Source: an uncultured Bacteroidales bacterium (GTDB lineage Bacteria > Bacteroidota > Bacteroidia > Bacteroidales > Tenuifilaceae). From it: a stretch of DNA of 42,464 bases. Below, piece after piece: positions 26,015 to 33,488 of the stretch. Where the stretch lies: NCBI GenBank assembly GCA_937926785.1, contig CALBBQ010000057.1, positions 1 to 42,464 on the forward strand, given 5' to 3'. Within the stretch, counting starts at the first letter, position 1. The number at the start of each line of letters is the position of its first letter. The notes under the pieces were generated by a model. The model was not told where the DNA came from. It saw only the letters and a program-made list of their open reading frames with translations, and did not search any database. A program made the translations under genes and the position numbers.

Positions 26015-27064
26015 TTAATATGATATATCGCTATTAATCAATGCTTTATTAATTCTTTTTACAATTGAGGGGCCTTCATAAATGAAACCCGTATAAACCT
26101 GGAGAAGCGAAGCGCCTGCCTTTAGCTTCTCTATGGCATCCTCCGGGGTAAATATTCCACCAACTCCGATTATTGGTTTTTGACCATGGGTTAAAGCATA
26201 AATTAGTTTAATTACTTCAGTTGAACGCTCGGCAATGGGCTTACCGCTTAGCCCTCCATTTCCAATGGCCTTAACCCTATCAATGGGTGTTCTAAGGTTT
26301 TCGCGCGATGTGGAAGTATTAGTTGCAATATAGCCATCAATACCATGCTTTTCTGCAACGCGAATGGTGCTGACCAGCTGTTCATTGGTAAGGTCAGGTG
26401 AAACCTTTAGGAGTACTGGTTTTTGGAGATGAAACTTTTTCCGTTCATCCATAATGGCTGATAAAATCTCACCTAAACCATTATCATTCTGCAAATCCCT
26501 TAAATCTTTGATATTTGGACAGCTAACGTTTATGACCAGGTAGTCCACCAAGGGATATAGCTCCCTGAAGGCAATGAGGTAATCGCTGGCAGCTTTCTCG
26601 TTAGGTGTGGCGGTATTTTTACCAATGTTCCCTCCGATTATGAGGTTTGGATTTTTTCGTTTGGTCAATCTTAATTTAACATAATCAACCCCTTTATTAT
26701 TAAACCCCATTCGGTTGACCAAGGCTTTATCTGAAATAAGTCGAAATAAACGGGGTTTAGGATTTCCGGGCTGAGGTAGCGGGGTTACGGTTCCTATTTC
26801 GATAAATGAAAATCCAAAAGCCGATAATTCATTGAAGAAATCTGCATTTTTATCAAAGCCGGCTGCTAAGCCTATGGGATTCGAAAAACCAAGTTCAAAT
26901 ACACGACGGTGAAGTTTAGGGTGAGATACCTTGAATATTATAGAGATTATTTTGCTTACGCCAGGAATGAGGAAGGTTATTCTGATTGCCCAAACAACTA
27001 AATGATGGGCAAATTCAGGGTTAAGCTTGAAAAAAAGCGGACGGATTAGCTTTTTATAAATCAT
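26015..27064 (-). CDS. pyrD: Dihydroorotate dehydrogenase (quinone), class 2
   Basis: This FMN enzyme oxidises dihydroorotate to orotate in pyrimidine synthesis with quinone as acceptor. The 349-aa protein has an N-terminal membrane-associated helical extension (about residues 1-45), the core GLAAGFDKNAD, the catalytic Ser181 in NVSCPN (class 2), and the FMN-phosphate region NGGLSGKPIAERS with GVGGIFTPEDA. It lies 27 bp after the XRE regulator gene and 12 bp before yedF, so it seems to share one transcript with the selenium genes. Confidence 0.95.
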   Translation of the reverse strand: MIYKKLIRPLFFKLNPEFAHHLVVWAIRITFLIPGVSKIISIIFKVSHPKLHRRVFELGFSNPIGLAAGFDKNADFFNELSAFGFSFIEIGTVTPLPQPGNPKPRLFRLISDKALVNRMGFNNKGVDYVKLRLTKRKNPNLIIGGNIGKNTATPNEKAASDYLIAFRELYPLVDYLVINVSCPNIKDLRDLQNDNGLGEILSAIMDERKKFHLQKPVLLKVSPDLTNEQLVSTIRVAEKHGIDGYIATNTSTSRENLRTPIDRVKAIGNGGLSGKPIAERSTEVIKLIYALTHGQKPIIGVGGIFTPEDAIEKLKAGASLLQVYTGFIYEGPSIVKRINKALINSDISY

Positions 27065-27091
27065 TTTTATTGCAAATTTAGCAAAAAAAGG

Positions 27092-27499
27092 TCAATCGGT
27101 TTTACCCGGAGAAAAAATATCGAAGGTGTTATCGCTGTAAAACATAACGATTTTTTTCACAGTTCGACCCCCACCCTTGATGTTTACATCTGTAACTTCT
27201 TTTGCGTTTTGCAAATTTTGGTGTTTTGCTTCAACTAATTGCTTGTGTGGTTCGGGAGCAGAATCGAAAAGGGATTGCTGAACGGCAACTTTATACATGT
27301 TGCCTTTGCCGGTTATCAGCCATTCGATGTTAAATCTGGGAAACTTAGCGGTCAGCTTCAGGAGGAAGTCAAAGCTGGGCTTATTTCTACCAGATAATAT
27401 GTGCGATATAGCACTAGGTTGAACCTCGAGCACATCGGCCAACTTAGCTGCGGTAACCCCTTCGTGTTCCATGAACTTTAGTAGCCTTTCGTTTACCAT
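27092..27499 (-). CDS. XRE-family helix-turn-helix regulator
   Basis: The 135-aa protein has an N-terminal HTH domain (about residues 1-65, VTAAKLADVLEVQPSAISHILSGRNKPSFDFLLKL), a GKGNMYK linker and a C-terminal segment with a basic patch (GGGRTVKKIVMFY). It probably binds DNA as a dimer. Its own upstream region contains TTACA-N2-TGTAA palindromes, one overlapping the predicted -7 box, which suggests autoregulation. pyrD and the selenium genes follow on the same strand with short gaps. The ligand is unknown. Confidence 0.85.
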   Translation of the reverse strand: MVNERLLKFMEHEGVTAAKLADVLEVQPSAISHILSGRNKPSFDFLLKLTAKFPRFNIEWLITGKGNMYKVAVQQSLFDSAPEPHKQLVEAKHQNLQNAKEVTDVNIKGGGRTVKKIVMFYSDNTFDIFSPGKTD

Positions 27500-27514
27500 A
27501 ATCGTATTCGTGTA

Positions 27515-27526
27515 TTACAAATGTAA
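27515..27526. promoter_or_regulatory. Putative operator 1 (TTACA-AA-TGTAA)
   Basis: Arms TTACA and TGTAA with a 2-nt centre. It covers the -7 box of the XRE promoter, so binding would block initiation. Confidence 0.5.
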
Positions 27527-27548
27527 ATCTAAATTTTCACATACACAA
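27518..27548 (-). promoter_or_regulatory. Predicted promoter of the XRE-pyrD-selenium operon
   Basis: On the minus strand TTG (27548-27546), 20 nt, then TACATTTG (27525-27518), an exact TAnnTTTG. The XRE ATG lies about 18 nt after the box. The box is inside the first palindrome. Confidence 0.6.
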
Positions 27549-27549
27549 A

Positions 27550-27561
27550 ATACAAATGTAA
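27550..27561. promoter_or_regulatory. Putative operator 2 (ATACA-AA-TGTAA)
   Basis: The same motif with one arm imperfect, 35 bp upstream of operator 1 and next to the -33 element. Confidence 0.45.
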
Positions 27562-27582
27562 AATTTATAAGGTTTTTTATGG

Positions 27583-27594
27583 TTACATATGTAT
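27583..27594. promoter_or_regulatory. Putative operator 3 (TTACA-TA-TGTAT)
   Basis: A third copy, 33 bp from operator 2 and upstream of the promoter. It contains no TTTG, so it is not explained as a promoter box. Confidence 0.4.
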
Positions 27595-27599
27595 ATTCG

Positions 27600-28403
27600 G
27601 CTTGCGCTGTGGCGATTTGGTAATTCTGTACTTCTCCGGTTAGTTAACTCTCCAGCTATATGAAGCAAATGTTTTGGTAACCGGGAATAATACCAAAAGA
27701 GTTTTAAAAAAGTTGGTGTTATTTGTCAAGAGCGTTATTCGATCTAAGAAATGAATCAGGTTGGTTTTTAAAATGTTAACACCCCGGGGCATTCGGTTCG
27801 TGTTTAAAGTTTTAGCAATATAGATGGTTTTCGGGGTTACCTCGGCGAGTTTGTTTTTTTGCCAGCATTTCGTCTATCCCTTATATGATTTGCCAACCAC
27901 TTATAATAACCTTATTGTCAAGATTTACTGCTAGGTCTCCGATTGCTTTGAGCTATTTAGGGGAGGAAATGAGTTCCAGTAATCTGAAATGAACTAAATA
28001 TCCAATTATTTTAATAAAGTAACTGAAGTACAATGATATATATTATGTTTTTAACAATAATTTGAGGCTTTCGGCTTTTATTTATAGTAAAATATTAATG
28101 TTTAAAATCATATATTAACATATAAAATGCTGATATATAGTTGTATAAAATATATGTTAATACATATATGATATATCATCTATTTTCATCATATCAGGTG
28201 TGCAAGTTAGTTTAATGACGGATTGCAAGGTTTACATGTGTAAACTATTAATACTTGTTGGTGTTTGTATGAATTTCCATTTTTAAAAATAGCGTAAGTT
28301 TGGAGAAAACTTACTTAAGCATAAGTTGGGTGAATTATGTTATACGGATGATTGTGAACCCAAATCAACTTAACATAATTAAAAACGCTAGCATATAAAA
28401 AAA
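27600..28403. other. Non-coding, AT-rich gap between the XRE promoter and rnpB
   Basis: No open frame longer than about 60 codons and no recognisable RNA. Most of the first 450 bp are ordinary AT-rich sequence. From about 28020 to 28200 the DNA is very AT-rich, with three copies of TGATATAT (28034, 28131, 28169), the palindrome TGATATATCA (28169-28178), and an inverted pair TATTAACATAT (28113-28123) / ATATGTTAATA (28152-28162). From about 28290 to 28390 there are nested inverted repeats described in the findings. No origin or DnaA-box cluster was identified by eye. Confidence 0.5.
28231..28244. promoter_or_regulatory. Distant palindrome TTTACA-TG-TGTAAA
   Basis: A perfect 6-bp-arm palindrome of the same type, about 650 bp from the XRE promoter, in the same non-coding stretch and close to rnpB. 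It may be a distal operator or may serve an unseen element. Confidence 0.4.
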
Positions 28404-28786
28404 GCAAGCAGATAACCTGTAAGCCGGGTTCTGTACGTTTAAACGCTCCTGCCATTTATCTGGGATTATGGTCACCCATAACCTCAAGCGACCTACCCCC
28501 TCCGACTCCCGACAAGCGGGAACAGGACGGGCCGCCCTGCTTCTTTCAAATTCGGAGTATACGTGGTCTTGCAGCCCATAAGGTGCACGGCATTCCACAT
28601 CGCTGTGGAATCCGGTGAGCTCTTACCTCACCTTTTCACCCTTACCACGCACAAGGCATGGCGGTTGTTTTCTGTTGCACTTCTATGCCCTCGCGGACAT
28701 CTTCCGGTTAGGAAGTATGGCGCCCTCTGCTGCCCGGACTTTCCTCACCAGCTAGGCTGGCGCGGCAGGACGGCTATCTGCTTGCC
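28404..28786 (-). ncRNA. rnpB: RNase P RNA (class A)
   Basis: This is the catalytic RNA of ribonuclease P, which cuts the 5' leader from tRNA precursors. Read on the minus strand, the 5' helix P1 (GCAAGCAGATA, 28785-28775) pairs with the 3' end (28414-28404). The conserved region I GAGGAAAGTCCGGGC is at 28746-28732 and the conserved region V ACAGAACCCGGCTTA at 28434-28420, forming P4. A T-run follows P1 directly (about 28403-28397) and can act as terminator. The length of about 383 nt is normal for class A. Short open frames across it are shadows. Confidence 0.95.
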
Positions 28787-28815
28787 ATTTTTTTTAAAAT
28801 CTACCGGTTATTATA

Positions 28816-29886
28816 CTACCTAATGAACACTAATGTTGCACCAAATCCATACTCTTTAAACGATGCATCCTGGTACCTGAGTTTGGGGTACTTGCTGTTA
28901 AGCAGCCTGGTGATTTCGTACTTTAGCTTTCCGTTTCCTACCCCATGAATGAAAACCATCCGCTTTACTTTACCGCTTTTAATAGCACCCTCAAGTGCAG
29001 TTTCAAAACGGGCAAGCTGTATTTTAAGTATTTCCCCTGCGCTCAGGTCTTTCCAATTATCAACCAGCTCGTGTATATGAAGATCAACCTCCTCTGCTTC
29101 CGGAAAACTTTTTTGAGGGGCCATCGCTGGCTTAGCTGGGACTTCCTTTTGCCTAACAGCTTCAATAATGGCTTTTTCCGTTAACTGGCGGATCATTGCT
29201 TCGCGCTTTGTTGAAGCAACAGATATAAGATAAGCCTCTTGATCGAAGAAATCGTTTGGCCGAAAGTTTCCTCGCTTGTAAAGCTTTATTGGATCAATCT
29301 CAATATCGTAGAACTCTGGCTGATAGGGTTTGTAATCAGTATTCTTGAAGTATAATGCTTGAAGGTTCAGCGAAATCAGCTTATTGATGTCGGATGCCAG
29401 AAACTTTTTAATCTGAATCTTTGAGTCCGGAGTAAGGATACCGAAGCTAATTGGAGAATGGTTTTCCTTATCAGAATTTGAAAGAACATAGAATACACGG
29501 TAGCTGCTGTCGTTTATCAGATACAGGCTGAAATCGGATTGCTGAAGTGATTTGATGTTCTCCGGAACGAGGGCAAGGGTAAGGGAAATTTCATCGCCTT
29601 CAACGTCTAGCGCATTGCTGTTAAAATCAACGTCATCATCCTTTTTAGGTTTCGAATCTTTTTTTACCGATCCGTTTAAGCTTTGCTTACCAGGAAGGCC
29701 ATCCGCATTATTGTTAAGCAATTGCTCGGCAGCAGGCTCAACAACAACCAATTCGGAAATTAAGGTGGGCACTTCGAATCCATCGGTAGTTAGCACCAAA
29801 GCGGTGCGCTTATCGATCATTCGAATCACCTCACCTCCACCAACGTCATTTAAAAATCGCACTTTACATCCTACTGCTATTGCCAT
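28816..29886 (-). CDS. DUF2027 and Smr domain protein
   Basis: The 356-aa protein has an N-terminal DUF2027 region (about residues 1-150, beginning AIAVGCKVRFLNDVGGGEVIRM) and a C-terminal Smr (MutS2-type) domain (about 275-356) with DLHIHEL and the HGVGNGKLK nuclease-like motif. Smr domains act as endonucleases on branched DNA or on RNA. The middle (about 60-90) is low-complexity and charged. It lies 30 bp upstream of rnpB on the same strand and divergent from queA. Confidence 0.85.
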   Translation of the reverse strand: MAIAVGCKVRFLNDVGGGEVIRMIDKRTALVLTTDGFEVPTLISELVVVEPAAEQLLNNNADGLPGKQSLNGSVKKDSKPKKDDDVDFNSNALDVEGDEISLTLALVPENIKSLQQSDFSLYLINDSSYRVFYVLSNSDKENHSPISFGILTPDSKIQIKKFLASDINKLISLNLQALYFKNTDYKPYQPEFYDIEIDPIKLYKRGNFRPNDFFDQEAYLISVASTKREAMIRQLTEKAIIEAVRQKEVPAKPAMAPQKSFPEAEEVDLHIHELVDNWKDLSAGEILKIQLARFETALEGAIKSGKVKRMVFIHGVGNGKLKYEITRLLNSKYPKLRYQDASFKEYGFGATLVFIR

Positions 29887-29938
29887 AAGCCAAAACCTTA
29901 ACTGAAAGTTCTAATGATAATTAACCCGTAAAATTAGC

Positions 29939-29946
29939 TATTTTTG
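29939..29946 (+). promoter_or_regulatory. Predicted -7 box for queA-ygiQ
   Basis: TATTTTTG matches TAnnTTTG exactly, 34 nt before the queA ATG; no TTG is found at the expected -33 position. Confidence 0.4.
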
Positions 29947-29980
29947 TGGCCTTACTACTATTTTTTCATTCAAAAGGTTG

Positions 29981-31186
29981 ATGAAAGTAAAGAAAATCAA
30001 CATTTCTGATTTTGACTATATCCTACCCGAAGAGCGGATTGCCAAGCATCCCCTTCCCAAAAGGGATCAATCCAAATTATTGATTTACAAGGAAGGCAAC
30101 ATTCAAACTGATACCTTTCAAAACATTGCCAAATACCTTTCTGCTGGAAGTTTATTGCTACTAAACAATACCAAGGTGGTTAGGGCAAGGCTCCTGTTCA
30201 GAAAGGAGAGCGGTGCAGCGATTGAGGTATTTTTAATTGAACCGGTAAGTCCAACCGATTATGCCCTTTCGTTTTCCAGCAAAACCAAAGTGGTATGGAA
30301 ATGCATTGTTGGAAATCTGAAACGATGGAAACAGGGAGCCCTGAGTATAGCTGTAACTCAGAATTGCATTCTAGAAGCAAAACAGGTTAACCGGTTGACC
30401 GAAGGTGTGGAGATAGAATTCACGTGGAGTGATAATACGCTTACGTTTGCCGAAATCATAGAAAAAATAGGAAATATACCCATACCACCATACCTAAACA
30501 GGGCAAGTGAAGAGATTGACAACCAGCGCTACCAAACCATATATGCCGAACCTGAAGGTTCGGTGGCGGCCCCGACCGCTGGGTTGCATTTCACTCCGGA
30601 GGTTTTTGATTCACTCCGGAAAATAAATATTAACCCGAGATACATCACACTGCATGTGGGCGCCGGAACCTTTAAACCGGTTACTTCCGATACGCTGGAA
30701 AACCATGAAATGCACACCGAGCATTTCTTTGTTAGCGTCGAAATTTTAAGGTTGCTGGAACAAAACCAAGAACCCGTGGTATGTGTTGGAACAACAACCC
30801 TAAGAACTCTAGAATCGATCTACTGGCTTGGAGTTAAGGCCTACAAGGGCTTGATTAAGAGCAGCTACTTGGTTTCGCAGTGGGAACCCTACGAACTTGG
30901 CGATGAGGTAGAGCCCAAAGTTGCCTACAAGGCATTACTCGAACACATGAAAACAAATGGCAAGGATACATTAACCGCCACTACCCAAATAATCATTGCA
31001 CCCGGTTACCGTATCAAATCTTCGGATATTCTGATAACCAACTTCCATCAGCCACGTTCTACCCTACTGCTGCTGGTAGCAGCAGCAATAGGCGACGATT
31101 GGGCTAAAATTTACCGCTATGCCCTCGACAACCATTTCCGGTTTTTAAGCTACGGTGACAGCACCCTTCTATACATCAACAAGTAA
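29981..31186 (+). CDS. queA: S-adenosylmethionine:tRNA ribosyltransferase-isomerase QueA
   Basis: The enzyme moves the ribosyl part of SAM onto preQ1 in tRNA to make epoxyqueuosine. The 401-aa protein has the start ISDFDYILPEERIAKHPL, the segment LLLNNTKVVRARLL, EGSVAAPTAGLHFT, LHVGAGTFKPV and the C-terminal NFHQPRSTLLLLVAA. The ATG at 29981 is preferred over a TTG one codon upstream. It is followed 10 bp later by ygiQ, probably in one transcript. Confidence 0.95.
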   Translation: MKVKKINISDFDYILPEERIAKHPLPKRDQSKLLIYKEGNIQTDTFQNIAKYLSAGSLLLLNNTKVVRARLLFRKESGAAIEVFLIEPVSPTDYALSFSSKTKVVWKCIVGNLKRWKQGALSIAVTQNCILEAKQVNRLTEGVEIEFTWSDNTLTFAEIIEKIGNIPIPPYLNRASEEIDNQRYQTIYAEPEGSVAAPTAGLHFTPEVFDSLRKININPRYITLHVGAGTFKPVTSDTLENHEMHTEHFFVSVEILRLLEQNQEPVVCVGTTTLRTLESIYWLGVKAYKGLIKSSYLVSQWEPYELGDEVEPKVAYKALLEHMKTNGKDTLTATTQIIIAPGYRIKSSDILITNFHQPRSTLLLLVAAAIGDDWAKIYRYALDNHFRFLSYGDSTLLYINK

Positions 31187-31196
31187 AAGTGGAAGA

Positions 31197-32975
31197 ATGA
31201 GATTTCTCCCCACATCTGTAAAAGAAATCAGGGAATTGGGCTGGGAACAGCCCGATATCATTCTCTTTACAGGAGATGCCTATGTTGACCACCCTGCATT
31301 TGGCGCAGCTGTGATAGGACGGGTACTGGAAAGCGAGGGTTTTAAGGTAGCCATAGTCCCCCAACCCAACTGGCGTGACGATTTGCGTGATTTCAGAAAG
31401 TTAGGCGAACCCCGCCTTTTCTTTGCGGTCACTGCCGGAAACATGGATTCCATGGTAAATCATTACACTGCGGCGAAAAGATTACGAAGCGATGATGCCT
31501 ACACTCCCGATGGTAAAGCAGGCTTTAGGCCTGATTATGCTACCATTGTGTACACACAGATATTAAAAAAGCTATTTGCGAATGTACCCGTTGTTATTGG
31601 GGGAGTTGAGGCTTCGTTAAGAAGGTTTACGCACTACGATTACTGGTCGGACAGTTTGAAACCAAGTATTCTAGTGGAAAGTAATGCTGATGTGCTTGTA
31701 TATGGGATGGGAGAAAAAGCTATTGTTGAAATAGCACGAAAAATTGAACAAGGATTGCCGATCGAATCCATACGTTCGGTGCCTCAGATAGCGTACATAG
31801 ATGAAAACCTTAATAAGTACCGCAAGAGTGATAATGTAATTGTTCTTCACTCATTTGAAGATTGCCTTAACGATACGTATAAGTTTGCTGAAAATTTCAG
31901 GAAAATAGAGGAAGAATCGAACCGGATTAGAAGTAAGATGCTGGTAGAACCAATAAAAGGCAGGTGTGTGGTGGTAAACCCACCGTTTGCTCCTGATAAA
32001 TCGGATGAGATAGACAGATGGTATGATTTACCCTATACACGTTTACCCCATCCGCGATATAAGGGTAAAACAATACCAGCATGGGAAATGATCAAGTTCT
32101 CGGTAAACATACATCGTGGATGTTTTGGAGGCTGTAGCTTTTGCACCATATCAGCGCATCAAGGGCGTTTTATATCATCGCGCTCAGAAGGTTCGATACT
32201 AAAAGAGATTGAAGAGATTAAAAAAATGCCTGGGTTTGCAGGTTACCTGAGCGATTTGGGAGGTCCATCGGCAAACATGTATGGTATGACCCCAAATGAC
32301 CTGAAGCTTTGCGAAAGGTGCAAACGCACATCGTGCATATACCCAACCATTTGCAAAAACCTAAACGCAAGCCATGAGCGGATAAATCAACTTTACTGCA
32401 AGGTTCGAAACATGGAAGGCATTAAAAAAGCCTTTATTGGTAGCGGAGTAAGGTACGATCTCTTTTTAAACCGAGACAGTAAGCCTGAACGGGAGTACTT
32501 TGAGAACCTGTTTCGTTACCACATATCGGGCCGGTTGAAGGTTGCACCTGAGCACACCGCAGAAAATGTTCTGAAAATCATGCGCAAACCGTCGTTTGAG
32601 CTCTTTAAGCAGCTCAAGCGATGGTTTGATAGCTTGAACGAAAAATACGGTCTAAAACAGCAGCTAATCCCCTACTTCATTTCGAGCCATCCTGGCTCAA
32701 CCGAGGAGGACATGAAACAGCTGGCTGATGAAACCCGCAGGCTTAACTTTAAACTTGAGCAAGTTCAGGATTTCACGCCCACCCCTATGACCCTAGCATC
32801 GGCCATATACTATACAGGGATAAACCCATATACGGGCGAAAAAGTTTATGTGGCGAGAAGCATCGATGAGAAACGCAAACAGCAAAGCTACTTTTTTTGG
32901 TATAAGAACGATAGCAGTCGCTCGGCGTTGAAAAATAAAAAGCGGCCTCCCAGAAGGAAGCCGCCTATTGGGTAA
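31197..32975 (+). CDS. YgiQ family radical SAM protein
   Basis: The 592-aa protein has an N-terminal domain typical of the UPF0313/YgiQ family (PDIILFTGDAYVDHPAFGAA), a radical-SAM cluster CxxxCxxC at C309, C313 and C316 (HRGCFGGCSFCTIS), a second cysteine-rich segment (CERCKRTSCIYPTIC, about 383-397) and a C-terminal proline- and lysine-rich tail (KKRPPRRKPPIG). The reaction is not established. I chose the ATG at 31197, because the longer frame would overlap queA by 32 bp. The last codons form the terminator of the convergent V-ATPase operon. Confidence 0.88.
   Translation: MRFLPTSVKEIRELGWEQPDIILFTGDAYVDHPAFGAAVIGRVLESEGFKVAIVPQPNWRDDLRDFRKLGEPRLFFAVTAGNMDSMVNHYTAAKRLRSDDAYTPDGKAGFRPDYATIVYTQILKKLFANVPVVIGGVEASLRRFTHYDYWSDSLKPSILVESNADVLVYGMGEKAIVEIARKIEQGLPIESIRSVPQIAYIDENLNKYRKSDNVIVLHSFEDCLNDTYKFAENFRKIEEESNRIRSKMLVEPIKGRCVVVNPPFAPDKSDEIDRWYDLPYTRLPHPRYKGKTIPAWEMIKFSVNIHRGCFGGCSFCTISAHQGRFISSRSEGSILKEIEEIKKMPGFAGYLSDLGGPSANMYGMTPNDLKLCERCKRTSCIYPTICKNLNASHERINQLYCKVRNMEGIKKAFIGSGVRYDLFLNRDSKPEREYFENLFRYHISGRLKVAPEHTAENVLKIMRKPSFELFKQLKRWFDSLNEKYGLKQQLIPYFISSHPGSTEEDMKQLADETRRLNFKLEQVQDFTPTPMTLASAIYYTGINPYTGEKVYVARSIDEKRKQQSYFFWYKNDSSRSALKNKKRPPRRKPPIG
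32931..32964 (-). terminator. Terminator of the V-ATPase operon, inside the ygiQ 3' end
   Basis: On the minus strand GCGGCTTCC pairs with GGAGGCCGC (one bulge) and is followed by TTTTTATTTTT. It starts 24 bp after the atpK stop. The same bases encode the last residues of YgiQ on the other strand. Confidence 0.7.
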
Positions 32976-32987
32976 ACTGCCATTTCG

Positions 32988-33446
<459 letters not shown>

Positions 33447-33488
33447 TTATTAGGTTGTTAAAATAATTTCTTTCCAACTATAACTAAA

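Noticed and set aside
28020..28200. Replication origin
   Set aside because: AT-rich, but no DnaA-box cluster and no dnaA or dnaN nearby; rnpB and XRE are not origin markers.
28321..28380. Possible XerCD dif site (TTATGTTA-like halves)
   Set aside because: The two halves are 28 bp apart, while dif needs a 6-8 bp centre.
28365..28823. Open frames on both strands across the RNase P RNA
   Set aside because: They overlap the conserved RNase P regions, whose sequence constraints explain them; no protein family resemblance.
31155..31196. GTG start for YgiQ
   Set aside because: It would overlap queA by 32 bp; the ATG at 31197 gives the normal family start.
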